From Desulfobacterales bacterium (GTDB lineage: Bacteria; Desulfobacterota; DSM-4660; Desulfatiglandales; B25-G16), in contig JABXJY010000036.1 in NCBI GenBank assembly GCA_013375385.1, positions 5,260 through 15,414 on the forward strand: 10,155 nt of DNA. Direction: 5' to 3'. Within the stretch, counting starts at the first letter, position 1, and each line of letters begins with the position of its first letter. A program made the translations under genes and the position numbers. Below, one piece after another: positions 1 through 6,195 of this stretch. The notes below the pieces were generated by a model. That model worked only from the letters and a program-made list of their open reading frames with translations, ran no database searches and was not told where the DNA came from.

Positions 1-122
1 TACTTCCAAATAGAAGATTCTTAAAGAGTTTTATTTCAGAGATGGATGGAAGAGAAAAGCTAATCTCTGCTGTTGACAGGTATTTTGGAGATGTAAGAGG
101 GGAGATGGATAGTGAAGGTTAG
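1..122 (+). CDS. C-terminal tail of an unidentified upstream gene (partial)
   Basis: One forward frame is open from the first bases of the window (first full codon at position 3) to a TAG at 120-122, giving 39 residues that end in DVRGEMDSEG. I do not recognise the family. The tail is charged and looks soluble. The stop lies 11 bp inside the next gene, which begins with GTG at 112, and this kind of overlap is typical of translationally coupled operon genes. The other two forward frames carry stops early (TAA at 22-24, TAG at 11-13). The call rests only on the open frame and the overlap, so it is tentative. No start is visible; it would lie outside the window. Confidence 0.45.
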   Translation, partial: LPNRRFLKSFISEMDGREKLISAVDRYFGDVRGEMDSEG

Positions 123-1842
123 ATTGGCCAAAACCGCTGGATTCTGCATGGGTGTCAGAAGGGCAATGGAGATCACCCTGTCAGAGGCCAACAAAGGTGA
201 TGGAAAACTCTTCACATATGGACCTTTAATCCATAATCAGCAGGTATTAGATCTTCTTCGGTCTAAAGGTGTAGATGTCAAAGAGGATATTGATGAGCAT
301 GATAGAGGAAGGATAACTATCAGGGCCCATGGTATTACACCAACTGAAAGGGAGATGATAAGATCTACAAATCTCAAGATAATTGATGCTACGTGCCCAC
401 GGGTGGCAAAGGTGCAGGGAATAATAAGAAGATACAATAAGAAAGGCTATACCCCGGTTATCTTTGGGGATTCGAGGCACCCCGAGGTCATCGGCTTGAT
501 GGGTTATTGCAGAGGTCATGGGATAGTCATAGGTTCTGCTGAAGATGTGAAGAAGCTTCCTGAGACGAAGAGGTTAATAGTTGTATCTCAGACAACACAG
601 GATGTAGACGCCTACAGAAAGATAACCGAGGCGATCAAAGGCCGTTATTCGGAGGCTATAGTATTTGATACCATCTGTGATGAAACATATAAAAGGCAGA
701 GGGAAGTGAGGTCATTGGCGCATGAGGTAGATAGCATGGTGATAGTCGGTGGATACAACAGTGGCAATACCAGACGGCTGTATCAGATATCAAGGTCAAC
801 AGGTAAACCTACGTTTCATGTAGAGACAGAAAAGGAGCTAAAGGACTTGTGGTTTTCCTCCACACAGACCGTTGGAGTTACAGCTGGCGCATCAACACCC
901 AACTGGATGATCAAAAATGTGACCGAGACATTGAAAACCATGGGCAAAAGCAGGCAACACCCTCTTGGAAGTTTATTGAAAAAGGTATTCCAGTTCTTAC
1001 TCAAGATCAATATTCCGGTGGCCATAGGGGCTTTTTCTCTAACCTATGCCGGCCTTATGCTCTCAAAAGGGAATGCCGATCTCATCCATCCATTGCTTGC
1101 GCTGTTCTATGTCTATAGCATGCATGTTCTCAATCGTTTTCTTGATAAAGGGGCTAGTACATACAACGATCCTGGTGTAGCCCTTTTCTATAACCAGCAC
1201 AGAACTTTTCTCATAACCACCTCTCTGACAGGAATAGGTACAGGGCTCATTCTCTCCCTCTATTTGGGCACAGCTCAGTTCGTGCTTTTTCTTGTTTTAG
1301 CTCTCCTCGGCATAGTCTATAGCATCCCAATAATACCGCTGAGGTTTGGATATCTCGGGCGTTATGCAAAAATAAAAGATCTTCCAGGATCAAAAACTAT
1401 GGCAGAGGCGTTGGCTTGGGGTATAATCAGCTCGCTACTTCCTATTGTTGGATTGCCTGAGCCTTTCTGGCCCGGTGTTCTAACTTCCTTTTTCTTTGTC
1501 TCCTCAATGTGTTACATAAGGTCCGGCCTCTTTGATATCCTCAATATTCAGGGAGATCTGATAGTAGGAAGGGAGACCCTTCCCATTGCTTTGGGAGAAG
1601 AAAAGGCATTGGATCTTTTGCTACTGATAAATGCCCTTTTTGGTATATTCATCCTGCTATCAACATCGATTGGAATGGTCTCGAATCTGGGTTTTGTCCT
1701 TACTATCTGTTTTCTCAATTCATTTGTTTATCTCACAGCATACCAAAAGGGCTGGATAAGGGATGGATCTCGCCTGCAAGCTTTTGCCGAAAGCAATCTT
1801 CTTTTGGCAGGGTTACTTGCCCTTATCTGGAAGTTGCCTTAG
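112..1842 (+). CDS. ispH: IspH-UbiA fusion: 4-hydroxy-3-methylbut-2-enyl diphosphate reductase with C-terminal UbiA-type prenyltransferase domain
   Basis: Residues 1-280 are a complete IspH, the [4Fe-4S] enzyme that reduces HMBPP to IPP and DMAPP in the last step of the non-mevalonate pathway. The three cluster cysteines are C12 (AGFCMGV), C95 (DATCPRV) and C189 (FDTICDE). Active-site positions are also present: H41, H73, H123 and E125 in HPEV, T161 in SQTT, and S261 in GAST. IspH normally ends near here, but the frame continues without a stop. Residues 290-576 hold about nine hydrophobic segments, as in the UbiA fold, and a good second Asp motif, FDILNIQGD (475-482), followed by GRETLPIALG. 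The first Asp motif is degenerate (NRFLD, 341-345). The second domain is therefore a membrane prenyltransferase of unknown acceptor. The GTG start at 112 has an AGGGGAG ribosome-binding site seven bases upstream. IspH function is near certain; UbiA family membership is strong; its substrate is unknown. Confidence 0.93.
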   Translation: MKVRLAKTAGFCMGVRRAMEITLSEANKGDGKLFTYGPLIHNQQVLDLLRSKGVDVKEDIDEHDRGRITIRAHGITPTEREMIRSTNLKIIDATCPRVAKVQGIIRRYNKKGYTPVIFGDSRHPEVIGLMGYCRGHGIVIGSAEDVKKLPETKRLIVVSQTTQDVDAYRKITEAIKGRYSEAIVFDTICDETYKRQREVRSLAHEVDSMVIVGGYNSGNTRRLYQISRSTGKPTFHVETEKELKDLWFSSTQTVGVTAGASTPNWMIKNVTETLKTMGKSRQHPLGSLLKKVFQFLLKINIPVAIGAFSLTYAGLMLSKGNADLIHPLLALFYVYSMHVLNRFLDKGASTYNDPGVALFYNQHRTFLITTSLTGIGTGLILSLYLGTAQFVLFLVLALLGIVYSIPIIPLRFGYLGRYAKIKDLPGSKTMAEALAWGIISSLLPIVGLPEPFWPGVLTSFFFVSSMCYIRSGLFDILNIQGDLIVGRETLPIALGEEKALDLLLLINALFGIFILLSTSIGMVSNLGFVLTICFLNSFVYLTAYQKGWIRDGSRLQAFAESNLLLAGLLALIWKLP

Positions 1843-1845
1843 AAA

Positions 1846-2721
1846 ATGCCCGAGGTTAGCGTCATAATCCCAACATTTAACAGGTCCAAGAAAGTGGTAA
1901 GGGCGGTGACATCTGTTCTCAACCAGAGCTTTAGGGATTTCGAGATAATCGTAGTTGATGACAGCTCAACTGATGATACCAACCAGGCCCTTGCCAGATA
2001 CGCATCCTCGATTGCATACCTGAGAAGGCCCGTCAACCGAGGAGTGTCAGCAGCCAGAAACATGGGAATAGAGAACTCGGTTGCACCTTGGATTGCATTC
2101 CTAGACTCAGATGATTACTGGCTTAATGACAAGTTGCAGACTCAAATGGACTTCGTTGATCGAAATCCCGAGACGGTAGCCTGCCAGACAGAAGAGATAT
2201 GGATAAGAAAGGGCAGGCGTGTAAACCCAAAAAGAAAACATAAAAAACCATCAGGAGACATATTTAAGCAATCATTAAAGCTATGTCTGGTTAGCCCATC
2301 AAGCGTTATTTTAAGGAGGCCTCTTTTTGAAGAAGTTGGTCTTTTTGACGAAAGCCTCCCAGCCGCTGAGGACTATGACCTGTGGTTGAGGATATCTTCG
2401 CGTTATCCCATTTACCTGATTCCCAAGGAGCTGGTTGTTAAGGAGGGAGGGCACGAAGATCAACTCTCCCGGCGATTCACTGGTATGGACCGCTTTCGGA
2501 TCAGGGCCATAGTTAAGGTGATCCAAAGTGGAATGCTTTCTCCAGATCAAACAAGGGCAGCCATGGAGGAATTATCTATCAAATGTAGGGTATATGGAAG
2601 CGGATGTATTAAAAGAGGAAAGACAGAGGAAGGGCATTTCTATCTCTCACTCCCCGAGAGATTCGTCGGAAATGGAGAGGCCTTCTCAAGAAATACCATG
2701 CCTTGCTTTTTGGAAGAATGA
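1846..2721 (+). CDS. Family 2 (GT-A) glycosyltransferase
   Basis: This 291-residue protein is a cytoplasmic inverting glycosyltransferase of the GT2 type. It opens with VSVIIPTFNR (4-13) and has the nucleotide-binding VVDDSSTDDT (36-45), the metal-binding DXD-type motif LDSDD (86-90), and AAEDYDLWLR (173-182), the usual site of the catalytic base. About 90 residues follow the catalytic core, with no transmembrane segment; their role is not recognisable. The ATG is 3 bp after the stop of the IspH-UbiA gene, so the two are almost certainly cotranscribed. The ribosome-binding site is weak (GGAAG, about 12 bases upstream), which fits translational coupling. The sugar donor and acceptor cannot be read from the sequence; such enzymes commonly build polysaccharide or lipid-linked glycans. 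Its 3' end faces the nickel-protein gene with an 11 bp gap. Confidence 0.9.
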   Translation: MPEVSVIIPTFNRSKKVVRAVTSVLNQSFRDFEIIVVDDSSTDDTNQALARYASSIAYLRRPVNRGVSAARNMGIENSVAPWIAFLDSDDYWLNDKLQTQMDFVDRNPETVACQTEEIWIRKGRRVNPKRKHKKPSGDIFKQSLKLCLVSPSSVILRRPLFEEVGLFDESLPAAEDYDLWLRISSRYPIYLIPKELVVKEGGHEDQLSRRFTGMDRFRIRAIVKVIQSGMLSPDQTRAAMEELSIKCRVYGSGCIKRGKTEEGHFYLSLPERFVGNGEAFSRNTMPCFLEE

Positions 2722-2732
2722 CCACTCAGGGG

Positions 2733-2927
2733 TTATCCTTTGCCTTTCTCCAAGACTATCTTGTTGTCCACAAAGGAGATCATCTTTATGTGGGCTTCAA
2801 GAACCTTCTGGTCTCCGAAGAGATTTACAATCTTAATCATCTCGCCTTCTTTGTGTAACTCATCCACGTTTTCCAAAATAAGCTCCTCTTTTCCATCCTG
2901 AATAAGATAGGCTGATGCCTCACACAT
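2733..2927 (-). CDS. CooT-family nickel-binding protein
   Basis: This 64-residue protein begins MCEASAYLI and continues through EELILENVDEL and IKIVNLFGDQKVLEA to IVLEKGKG, matching the small CooT family over its full length. CooT of Rhodospirillum rubrum binds Ni(II) as a dimer through the cysteine at position 2 and helps nickel delivery to carbon monoxide dehydrogenase. That cysteine (C2) is present here. The start is clear: a strong AGGAGGAG ribosome-binding site lies about six bases upstream and is embedded in the last codons of the DUF3842 gene, which overlaps by 8 bp. No CODH or hydrogenase gene is in the window, so the client is unknown. The family assignment is firm; a role in nickel handling is known for few members and is inferred here. 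Confidence 0.88.
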   Translation of the reverse strand: MCEASAYLIQDGKEELILENVDELHKEGEMIKIVNLFGDQKVLEAHIKMISFVDNKIVLEKGKG

Positions 2928-3339
2928 CTTTTTCTCCTCCTCTTATGATTTCAATGATCTGATCAATGAGGTGGGGGAGGGGTTCACCGGACACGCCTAC
3001 TATCTCAATTCTCTCCTGGGTCAATGGGATTAATATCTTGAGGGCCTTGCTTGATGAGATGGCCTCGCACATCCCCGGTGTTACTTCACCCATCATAGAG
3101 TTGGCCATGATAATAGCCAATGGGCCAATTATTATATCAACCTCTGGGGCTGTTCTTGTAATGGCGTTTTGCCCAGTAGCCCCTCGATTAGCGCCTGCCT
3201 TCATCATCTGAGAGGTGGCTACAGAATTTGTCCCCAAGGCAAGTATTTCTACCTCTTCCCCAAAGGCATCCCTTAGTCTTTTTATTATAGCCCTTCCTAT
3301 TCCGCCCCCCTGGCCGTCCATAACCATCAATAAACTCAA
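2920..3339 (-). CDS. DUF3842 family protein
   Basis: The protein contains DGQGGGIGRAIIKRL near its N-terminus, then ILALGTNSVATSQMMKAGANRGATGQNAI and a GPLAIIMANSMMGEVTP segment, all typical of DUF3842. The glycine-rich beginning after a short strand resembles a nucleotide-binding fold, but no function is established. I set the start at a TTG (3337-3339), giving 139 residues beginning MSLLMVMDGQGGG, because AGGGGG lies five bases upstream and the length before DGQGGG then suits the family. An ATG at 3373-3375 would add 12 residues but has no visible ribosome-binding site; an ATG at 3325-3327 would cut into the first strand. The 8 bp overlap with the CooT-family gene suggests joint expression and perhaps a shared role in metal or redox physiology (inference). 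Confidence 0.85.
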   Translation of the reverse strand: MSLLMVMDGQGGGIGRAIIKRLRDAFGEEVEILALGTNSVATSQMMKAGANRGATGQNAITRTAPEVDIIIGPLAIIMANSMMGEVTPGMCEAISSSKALKILIPLTQERIEIVGVSGEPLPHLIDQIIEIIRGGEKDV

Positions 3340-3386
3340 AGAAGCCCCCTGGGTTAAAGATTTGGATTGCACCATTTGATAAATCT

Positions 3387-3402
3387 GTTTATTGTAATAA
3401 AC
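3387..3402. promoter_or_regulatory. 16-bp palindrome in divergent intergenic region, candidate operator
   Basis: GTTTATTGTAATAAAC is a perfect 7-bp inverted repeat with a 2-bp centre. It sits between the divergently transcribed DUF3842 gene and plsY, 10 bp upstream of a plausible plsY -35 element. It does not match the FNR or Rex consensus sites. Its AT-rich composition allows chance occurrence. Confidence 0.3.
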
Positions 3403-3411
3403 ATAAGAGGG

Positions 3412-3439
3412 TTGAGTAGTTGGTTGATAACTATATAAC
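3412..3439 (+). promoter_or_regulatory. Candidate sigma70-type promoter for plsY
   Basis: TTGAGT (3412-3417) and TATAAC (3434-3439) are separated by 16 bp and would start transcription near 3446, about 40 bases before the plsY start codon. Both hexamers are near consensus, and this is the only intergenic space upstream of plsY. Confidence 0.45.
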
Positions 3440-3487
3440 AGTAGTTCTCAATTTAAAAACATTTTTTCTCTTATTTTGTACGAATTA

Positions 3488-4111
3488 ATGGACATGTGGA
3501 CAGTTTTCGCAGTGCTCTTGATAGGTGCATATCTCTTGGGTTCAGTTCCTTTTGGTCTTTTAATTAGCCAAAAGGTGGCAAGGTTAGATATCACCAAAGC
3601 AGGCAGCGGAAATATTGGGGCCACAAATGTTGCTCGTGAGGTTGGTCTCAGATGGGGGGTTATTACCCTTCTGGCAGATGTCGTGAAAGGGTTCATTCCA
3701 GTGGTCTTGGCCCGTCATCTTTTGGGGTCATCAATAGAAATAAATGAGGCCCTGAGCGGCATGGTTGGTCTCTCGGCCTTGTTAGGACACCAATTCCCAC
3801 TCTACAACCACTTTAGAGGAGGGAAGGGGGTGGCTACATGTCTCGGGGTTCTTTTGGCTGTTTCCCCGATTTCATGCTTATTTTCTGGGGTAGTATTCTT
3901 TATCTTGGTTGCTCTATGGAGGTATATCTCCTTGGGCTCAATTCTGGGGGCCCTTACTATGCCTATCTGGCTGTATGTCACGGGTCATTCAACCTTTATG
4001 ATCCTCCCTTCCTTGGTTATGTCTCTGTTAATCACATTTCAGCATAGAGAGAATATTCAGAGATTGGTACAGAGAAATGAAAGAAGGTGGCAAAAAGCGA
4101 AACTACATTAA
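3488..4111 (+). CDS. plsY: Acyl-phosphate:glycerol-3-phosphate acyltransferase PlsY
   Basis: PlsY is an inner-membrane enzyme that moves an acyl chain from acyl-phosphate (made by PlsX) to the sn-1 position of glycerol-3-phosphate, giving lysophosphatidate for phospholipid synthesis. All three conserved cytoplasmic motifs are visible: GSVPFGLL near the N-terminus, GSGNIGATNVAR, and GHQFPLYNHFRGGKGVAT. Several hydrophobic segments surround them, and the 207-residue length is normal. I chose the ATG at 3488; a TTG at 3476 would add four residues and an ATG at 3494 would remove two, and no start has a clear ribosome-binding site. The gene stands alone on this strand, and its last 9 bp overlap the end of parB, which comes from the opposite direction. 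plsX is not in the window. Confidence 0.95.
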   Translation: MDMWTVFAVLLIGAYLLGSVPFGLLISQKVARLDITKAGSGNIGATNVAREVGLRWGVITLLADVVKGFIPVVLARHLLGSSIEINEALSGMVGLSALLGHQFPLYNHFRGGKGVATCLGVLLAVSPISCLFSGVVFFILVALWRYISLGSILGALTMPIWLYVTGHSTFMILPSLVMSLLITFQHRENIQRLVQRNERRWQKAKLH

Positions 4112-4945
4112 TCGGTCGATCAGACGCCCCAGCTCCTCATCAGAGTAAAACTCGATTATGATCCTGCCTTTTTCACCCTTCCTTTTTATGACTACTTTGG
4201 TGCCCAAGGACTTTTGAAGATCGTTGGCCAAAGACTCTATATAGGAATCTGCGCCATCTTTTGGACTCTTTGGCTTTTTCGGAGCCAAGGTCTTCTTAAC
4301 CAAAACCTCTGTCTGGCGAACAGAAAGAGATTTCTTTATGATGAGATCCCTAATCTCCTTTTGGACTAGGGGAGACTCGATGCCAACCAGAACCCTTGCA
4401 TGGCCTGTTGTCAATTGAAGATCTATAAGATCTTGCTGTATTAAAGCAGGAAGTCTCAGCAATCTTAAGAAATTAGCAATTGTCGAACGATCTTTCCCGA
4501 TCTTCTTTGAAAGCGCTTCCTGTGTCAGGTTAAACCTTTGCATCAGCTCCTGGTAAGCCGATGCCTCTTCGATGGGGTTGAGATCTTTCCGTTGAATATT
4601 CTCAATAAGGGCTAATTCCAAGGCCTCTGAAGGAGATGCGTCCCTTATCCATGCAGGTATCTTATCAAGCCCTGCCTTTTGAGCTGCACGCCAGCGCCTC
4701 TCTCCTGCTATGAGTTGGAACCCATCCTCTGTCTGGGTAACCAGTATGGGTTGGATAACCCCTTTCTCCCTTATAGAGTTTGCTAATTCCGTCAACTCAG
4801 AATCGTCGAAGTTTTGTCTCGGTTGATGGGGATTGGGAGAAATGGACTCAATGGGGCAGTAGAAAAACCCCCTATCATCTTCTGAGATAGCTGTTTCAGG
4901 AAATAAGGCTGACAGCCCTCTTCCAAGAGCCTTACGTTTGGCCAC
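4103..4945 (-). CDS. parB: Chromosome-partitioning protein ParB (Spo0J)
   Basis: ParB is the CTP-dependent DNA clamp that loads at parS and works with ParA to segregate the replication origin. The 280 residues show the chromosomal-type order: an N-terminal KRKALGRGLSALFP segment (ParA-interacting in characterised members), box I with NPHQPR (38-43), the CTP-binding box II GERRWRA (81-87), ENIQRKDLNPIEEA (115-128), a parS-reading helix-turn-helix around 137-163 (LTQEALSKKIGKDRSTIANFL), and a C-terminal dimerisation domain after a lysine/proline-rich linker (222-230). It starts at a GTG (4943-4945) with AAGGGG six bases upstream, inside the last codons of parA; the two genes overlap by 14 bp. 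Its target parS lies 35 bp beyond the -10 region of parA. Confidence 0.97.
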   Translation of the reverse strand: MAKRKALGRGLSALFPETAISEDDRGFFYCPIESISPNPHQPRQNFDDSELTELANSIREKGVIQPILVTQTEDGFQLIAGERRWRAAQKAGLDKIPAWIRDASPSEALELALIENIQRKDLNPIEEASAYQELMQRFNLTQEALSKKIGKDRSTIANFLRLLRLPALIQQDLIDLQLTTGHARVLVGIESPLVQKEIRDLIIKKSLSVRQTEVLVKKTLAPKKPKSPKDGADSYIESLANDLQKSLGTKVVIKRKGEKGRIIIEFYSDEELGRLIDRLM

Positions 4946-5711
4946 CTTTATCCCCTTGTTTAAGGATTATTTCCCTTGCAAGTTCTAAATAGCTCTGGGC
5001 CCCTTTTGATTGAATATCATAGAGAATAATTGGCTTCCCATAGCTTGATGCCTCGCTTAAAGTAACGTTACGCGGGATAACCGTTCGAAAAACACCCCTA
5101 AAATGGTGGCGCACCTCATCGGCTACCTGATGTGATAGATTATTGCGCCTATCGAACATTGTTAACAAAATACCGATCATCACAAGGGATTGGTTAAGCC
5201 CCTTTTTGACCAGCCTGACAGTATTAAGCAACTGGGTTAATCCTTCCATGGCAAGATATTCGCATTGAAGTGGCACAAGAAAAGAATCAGCAGCAGCAAG
5301 GGCATTAAGTGTAAGAAATCCAAGGGAAGGAGGGCAATCGATGAAAATATAGTCGTATTGATCTCTAAATTTAGACAGGATACTGTTCAAAAGATACTCT
5401 TTGTTCTTTTTTGAAAACATCTCCACTTCCGCTCCAAATAAGTCAGGATTGGCTCCGATAAGCTTAAGCATAGGAATTTCTGTATCAAGAATGACGTTGT
5501 TCCCGACATGTTCCCCAACTATTAAGTCGTAAAGGCTCGGCTTAAGGCTTGATGGATTTACCCCTAAAGAGGTAGTAGCATTTCCCTGAGGATCACAATC
5601 CACCAAGAGGCATCTTTTTTCAGCTGCAGCAATAGATGCAGACAGATTAACAGCTGTTGTTGTTTTACCAACCCCTCCTTTCTGATTGACTATGGATATT
5701 ATTGATTCCAT
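4932..5711 (-). CDS. parA: Chromosome-partitioning ATPase ParA (Soj)
   Basis: This 259-residue protein is a short, chromosomal-type ParA with no N-terminal DNA-binding domain. It has the deviant Walker A motif KGGVGKTT (11-18) with signature lysine K11, the switch I region VDCDPQGN (37-44), Walker B YIFIDCPPSLG (121-131), and Soj-type signatures TMFDRRNNLS (184-193) and IPRNVTLSEASSYGKPI (212-228). ParA dimers bind nucleoid DNA when ATP-loaded and are released by ParB, which moves the origin region. The ATG at 5709-5711 puts the first strand directly at the N-terminus, as in the family, though no good ribosome-binding site is visible. It is the first gene of a parA-parB pair. The usual neighbours rsmG and mnmG are absent upstream, where a gene-free stretch is found instead. 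Confidence 0.97.
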   Translation of the reverse strand: MESIISIVNQKGGVGKTTTAVNLSASIAAAEKRCLLVDCDPQGNATTSLGVNPSSLKPSLYDLIVGEHVGNNVILDTEIPMLKLIGANPDLFGAEVEMFSKKNKEYLLNSILSKFRDQYDYIFIDCPPSLGFLTLNALAAADSFLVPLQCEYLAMEGLTQLLNTVRLVKKGLNQSLVMIGILLTMFDRRNNLSHQVADEVRHHFRGVFRTVIPRNVTLSEASSYGKPIILYDIQSKGAQSYLELAREIILKQGDKGGQT

Positions 5712-5723
5712 GAAAAGGACGAT

Positions 5724-5752
5724 GTTCTATTTAGACAAGACAGCACATTCAA
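5724..5752 (-). promoter_or_regulatory. Candidate parAB promoter
   Basis: Read on the minus strand, TTGAAT (5747-5752) and TAGAAC (5724-5729) are 17 bp apart and would start transcription just before the parA ATG. parS begins 12 bp upstream of the -35 hexamer, so ParB bound there could affect parAB expression. The -10 match is modest. Confidence 0.35.
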
Positions 5753-5764
5753 CTGAATAAAGAT

Positions 5765-5780
5765 TGTTTCACGTGAAACA
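5765..5780. promoter_or_regulatory. parS site, perfect 16-bp palindrome
   Basis: TGTTTCACGTGAAACA is an exact match to the universal bacterial parS sequence bound by chromosomal ParB proteins. It lies 53 bp upstream of the parA start, next to the genes for its own binding proteins. Chromosomal parS sites cluster near the replication origin in most bacteria, so this locus is probably origin-proximal (inference). Confidence 0.96.
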
Positions 5781-5912
5781 TTTCTATGTTTTTATCCCTC
5801 TCAGGCCTCTTTCTCCACGGCCAAAAATTCTTGAGCCTCTTCCTGATTCATCTGGTCTGTATCTATCTTAGGATCTATTCCCTGCGGGCAAACCCATCAA
5901 TCCGGTACTCCA

Positions 5913-5973
5913 CTATTCCAATTGGGGCGAAACCCTCAGCTCCCCTTTCAATATGAAGCCCCAATCGGAGTAG
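5913..5973. repeat. Long imperfect inverted repeat (hairpin)
   Basis: CTATTCCAATTGGGGC (5913-5928) and GCCCCAATCGGAGTAG (5958-5973) are inverted copies matching at 14 of 16 positions, with an uninterrupted 8-bp core next to a 29-nt loop. As RNA one mismatch becomes a G-U pair. No T-tract follows on either strand, so it is not a standard intrinsic terminator. It could be a palindromic repeat unit or a structured transcript. Confidence 0.6.
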
Positions 5974-5982
5974 GGATGTCAT
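5966..5982 (+). repeat. Short imperfect direct repeat, copy 1
   Basis: CGGAGTAGGGATGTCAT resembles the sequence at 6178-6195, sharing the exact 10-mer GGGATGTCAT. It overlaps the right arm of the hairpin. Both copies are inside the gene-free interval, about 210 bp apart. Confidence 0.35.
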
Positions 5983-6177
5983 GTCTGAGTCGAAGCTGGG
6001 GATTACATGATTCATTCAGGAAAGAACATACACCGAAGGAGGAATATTCTCAATCCAAAAATACCTCAGACCGACATCATGGTCATTTACCGTTTGTCAA
6101 TTCCTCGCCAGTGACAGCCATTCAAGCTAGATTGCCCATTTCAATTTCTAACTCTGAATTTATCCAGGGACTGTTGG

Positions 6178-6195
6178 CGTAATAGGGGATGTCAT
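6178..6195 (+). repeat. Short imperfect direct repeat, copy 2
   Basis: CGTAATAGGGGATGTCAT aligns with copy 1 at 15 of 18 columns with one gap. A shared 10-mer could be chance, so the call is weak. Confidence 0.35.

Noticed and set aside
849..1118. Plus-strand frame inside the IspH-UbiA gene
   Set aside because: It is an out-of-frame shadow of the real coding frame, which keeps all IspH and UbiA motifs across the same positions.
2528..2836. Plus-strand frame crossing the end of the glycosyltransferase and the nickel-protein gene
   Set aside because: It is a shadow frame overlapping two well-supported genes, with no recognisable domain.
5922..6182. Plus-strand frame of 86 codons in the gene-free interval
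   Set aside because: It begins at a TTG without a ribosome-binding site, has an irregular composition with no family resemblance, and overlaps the hairpin and repeat.
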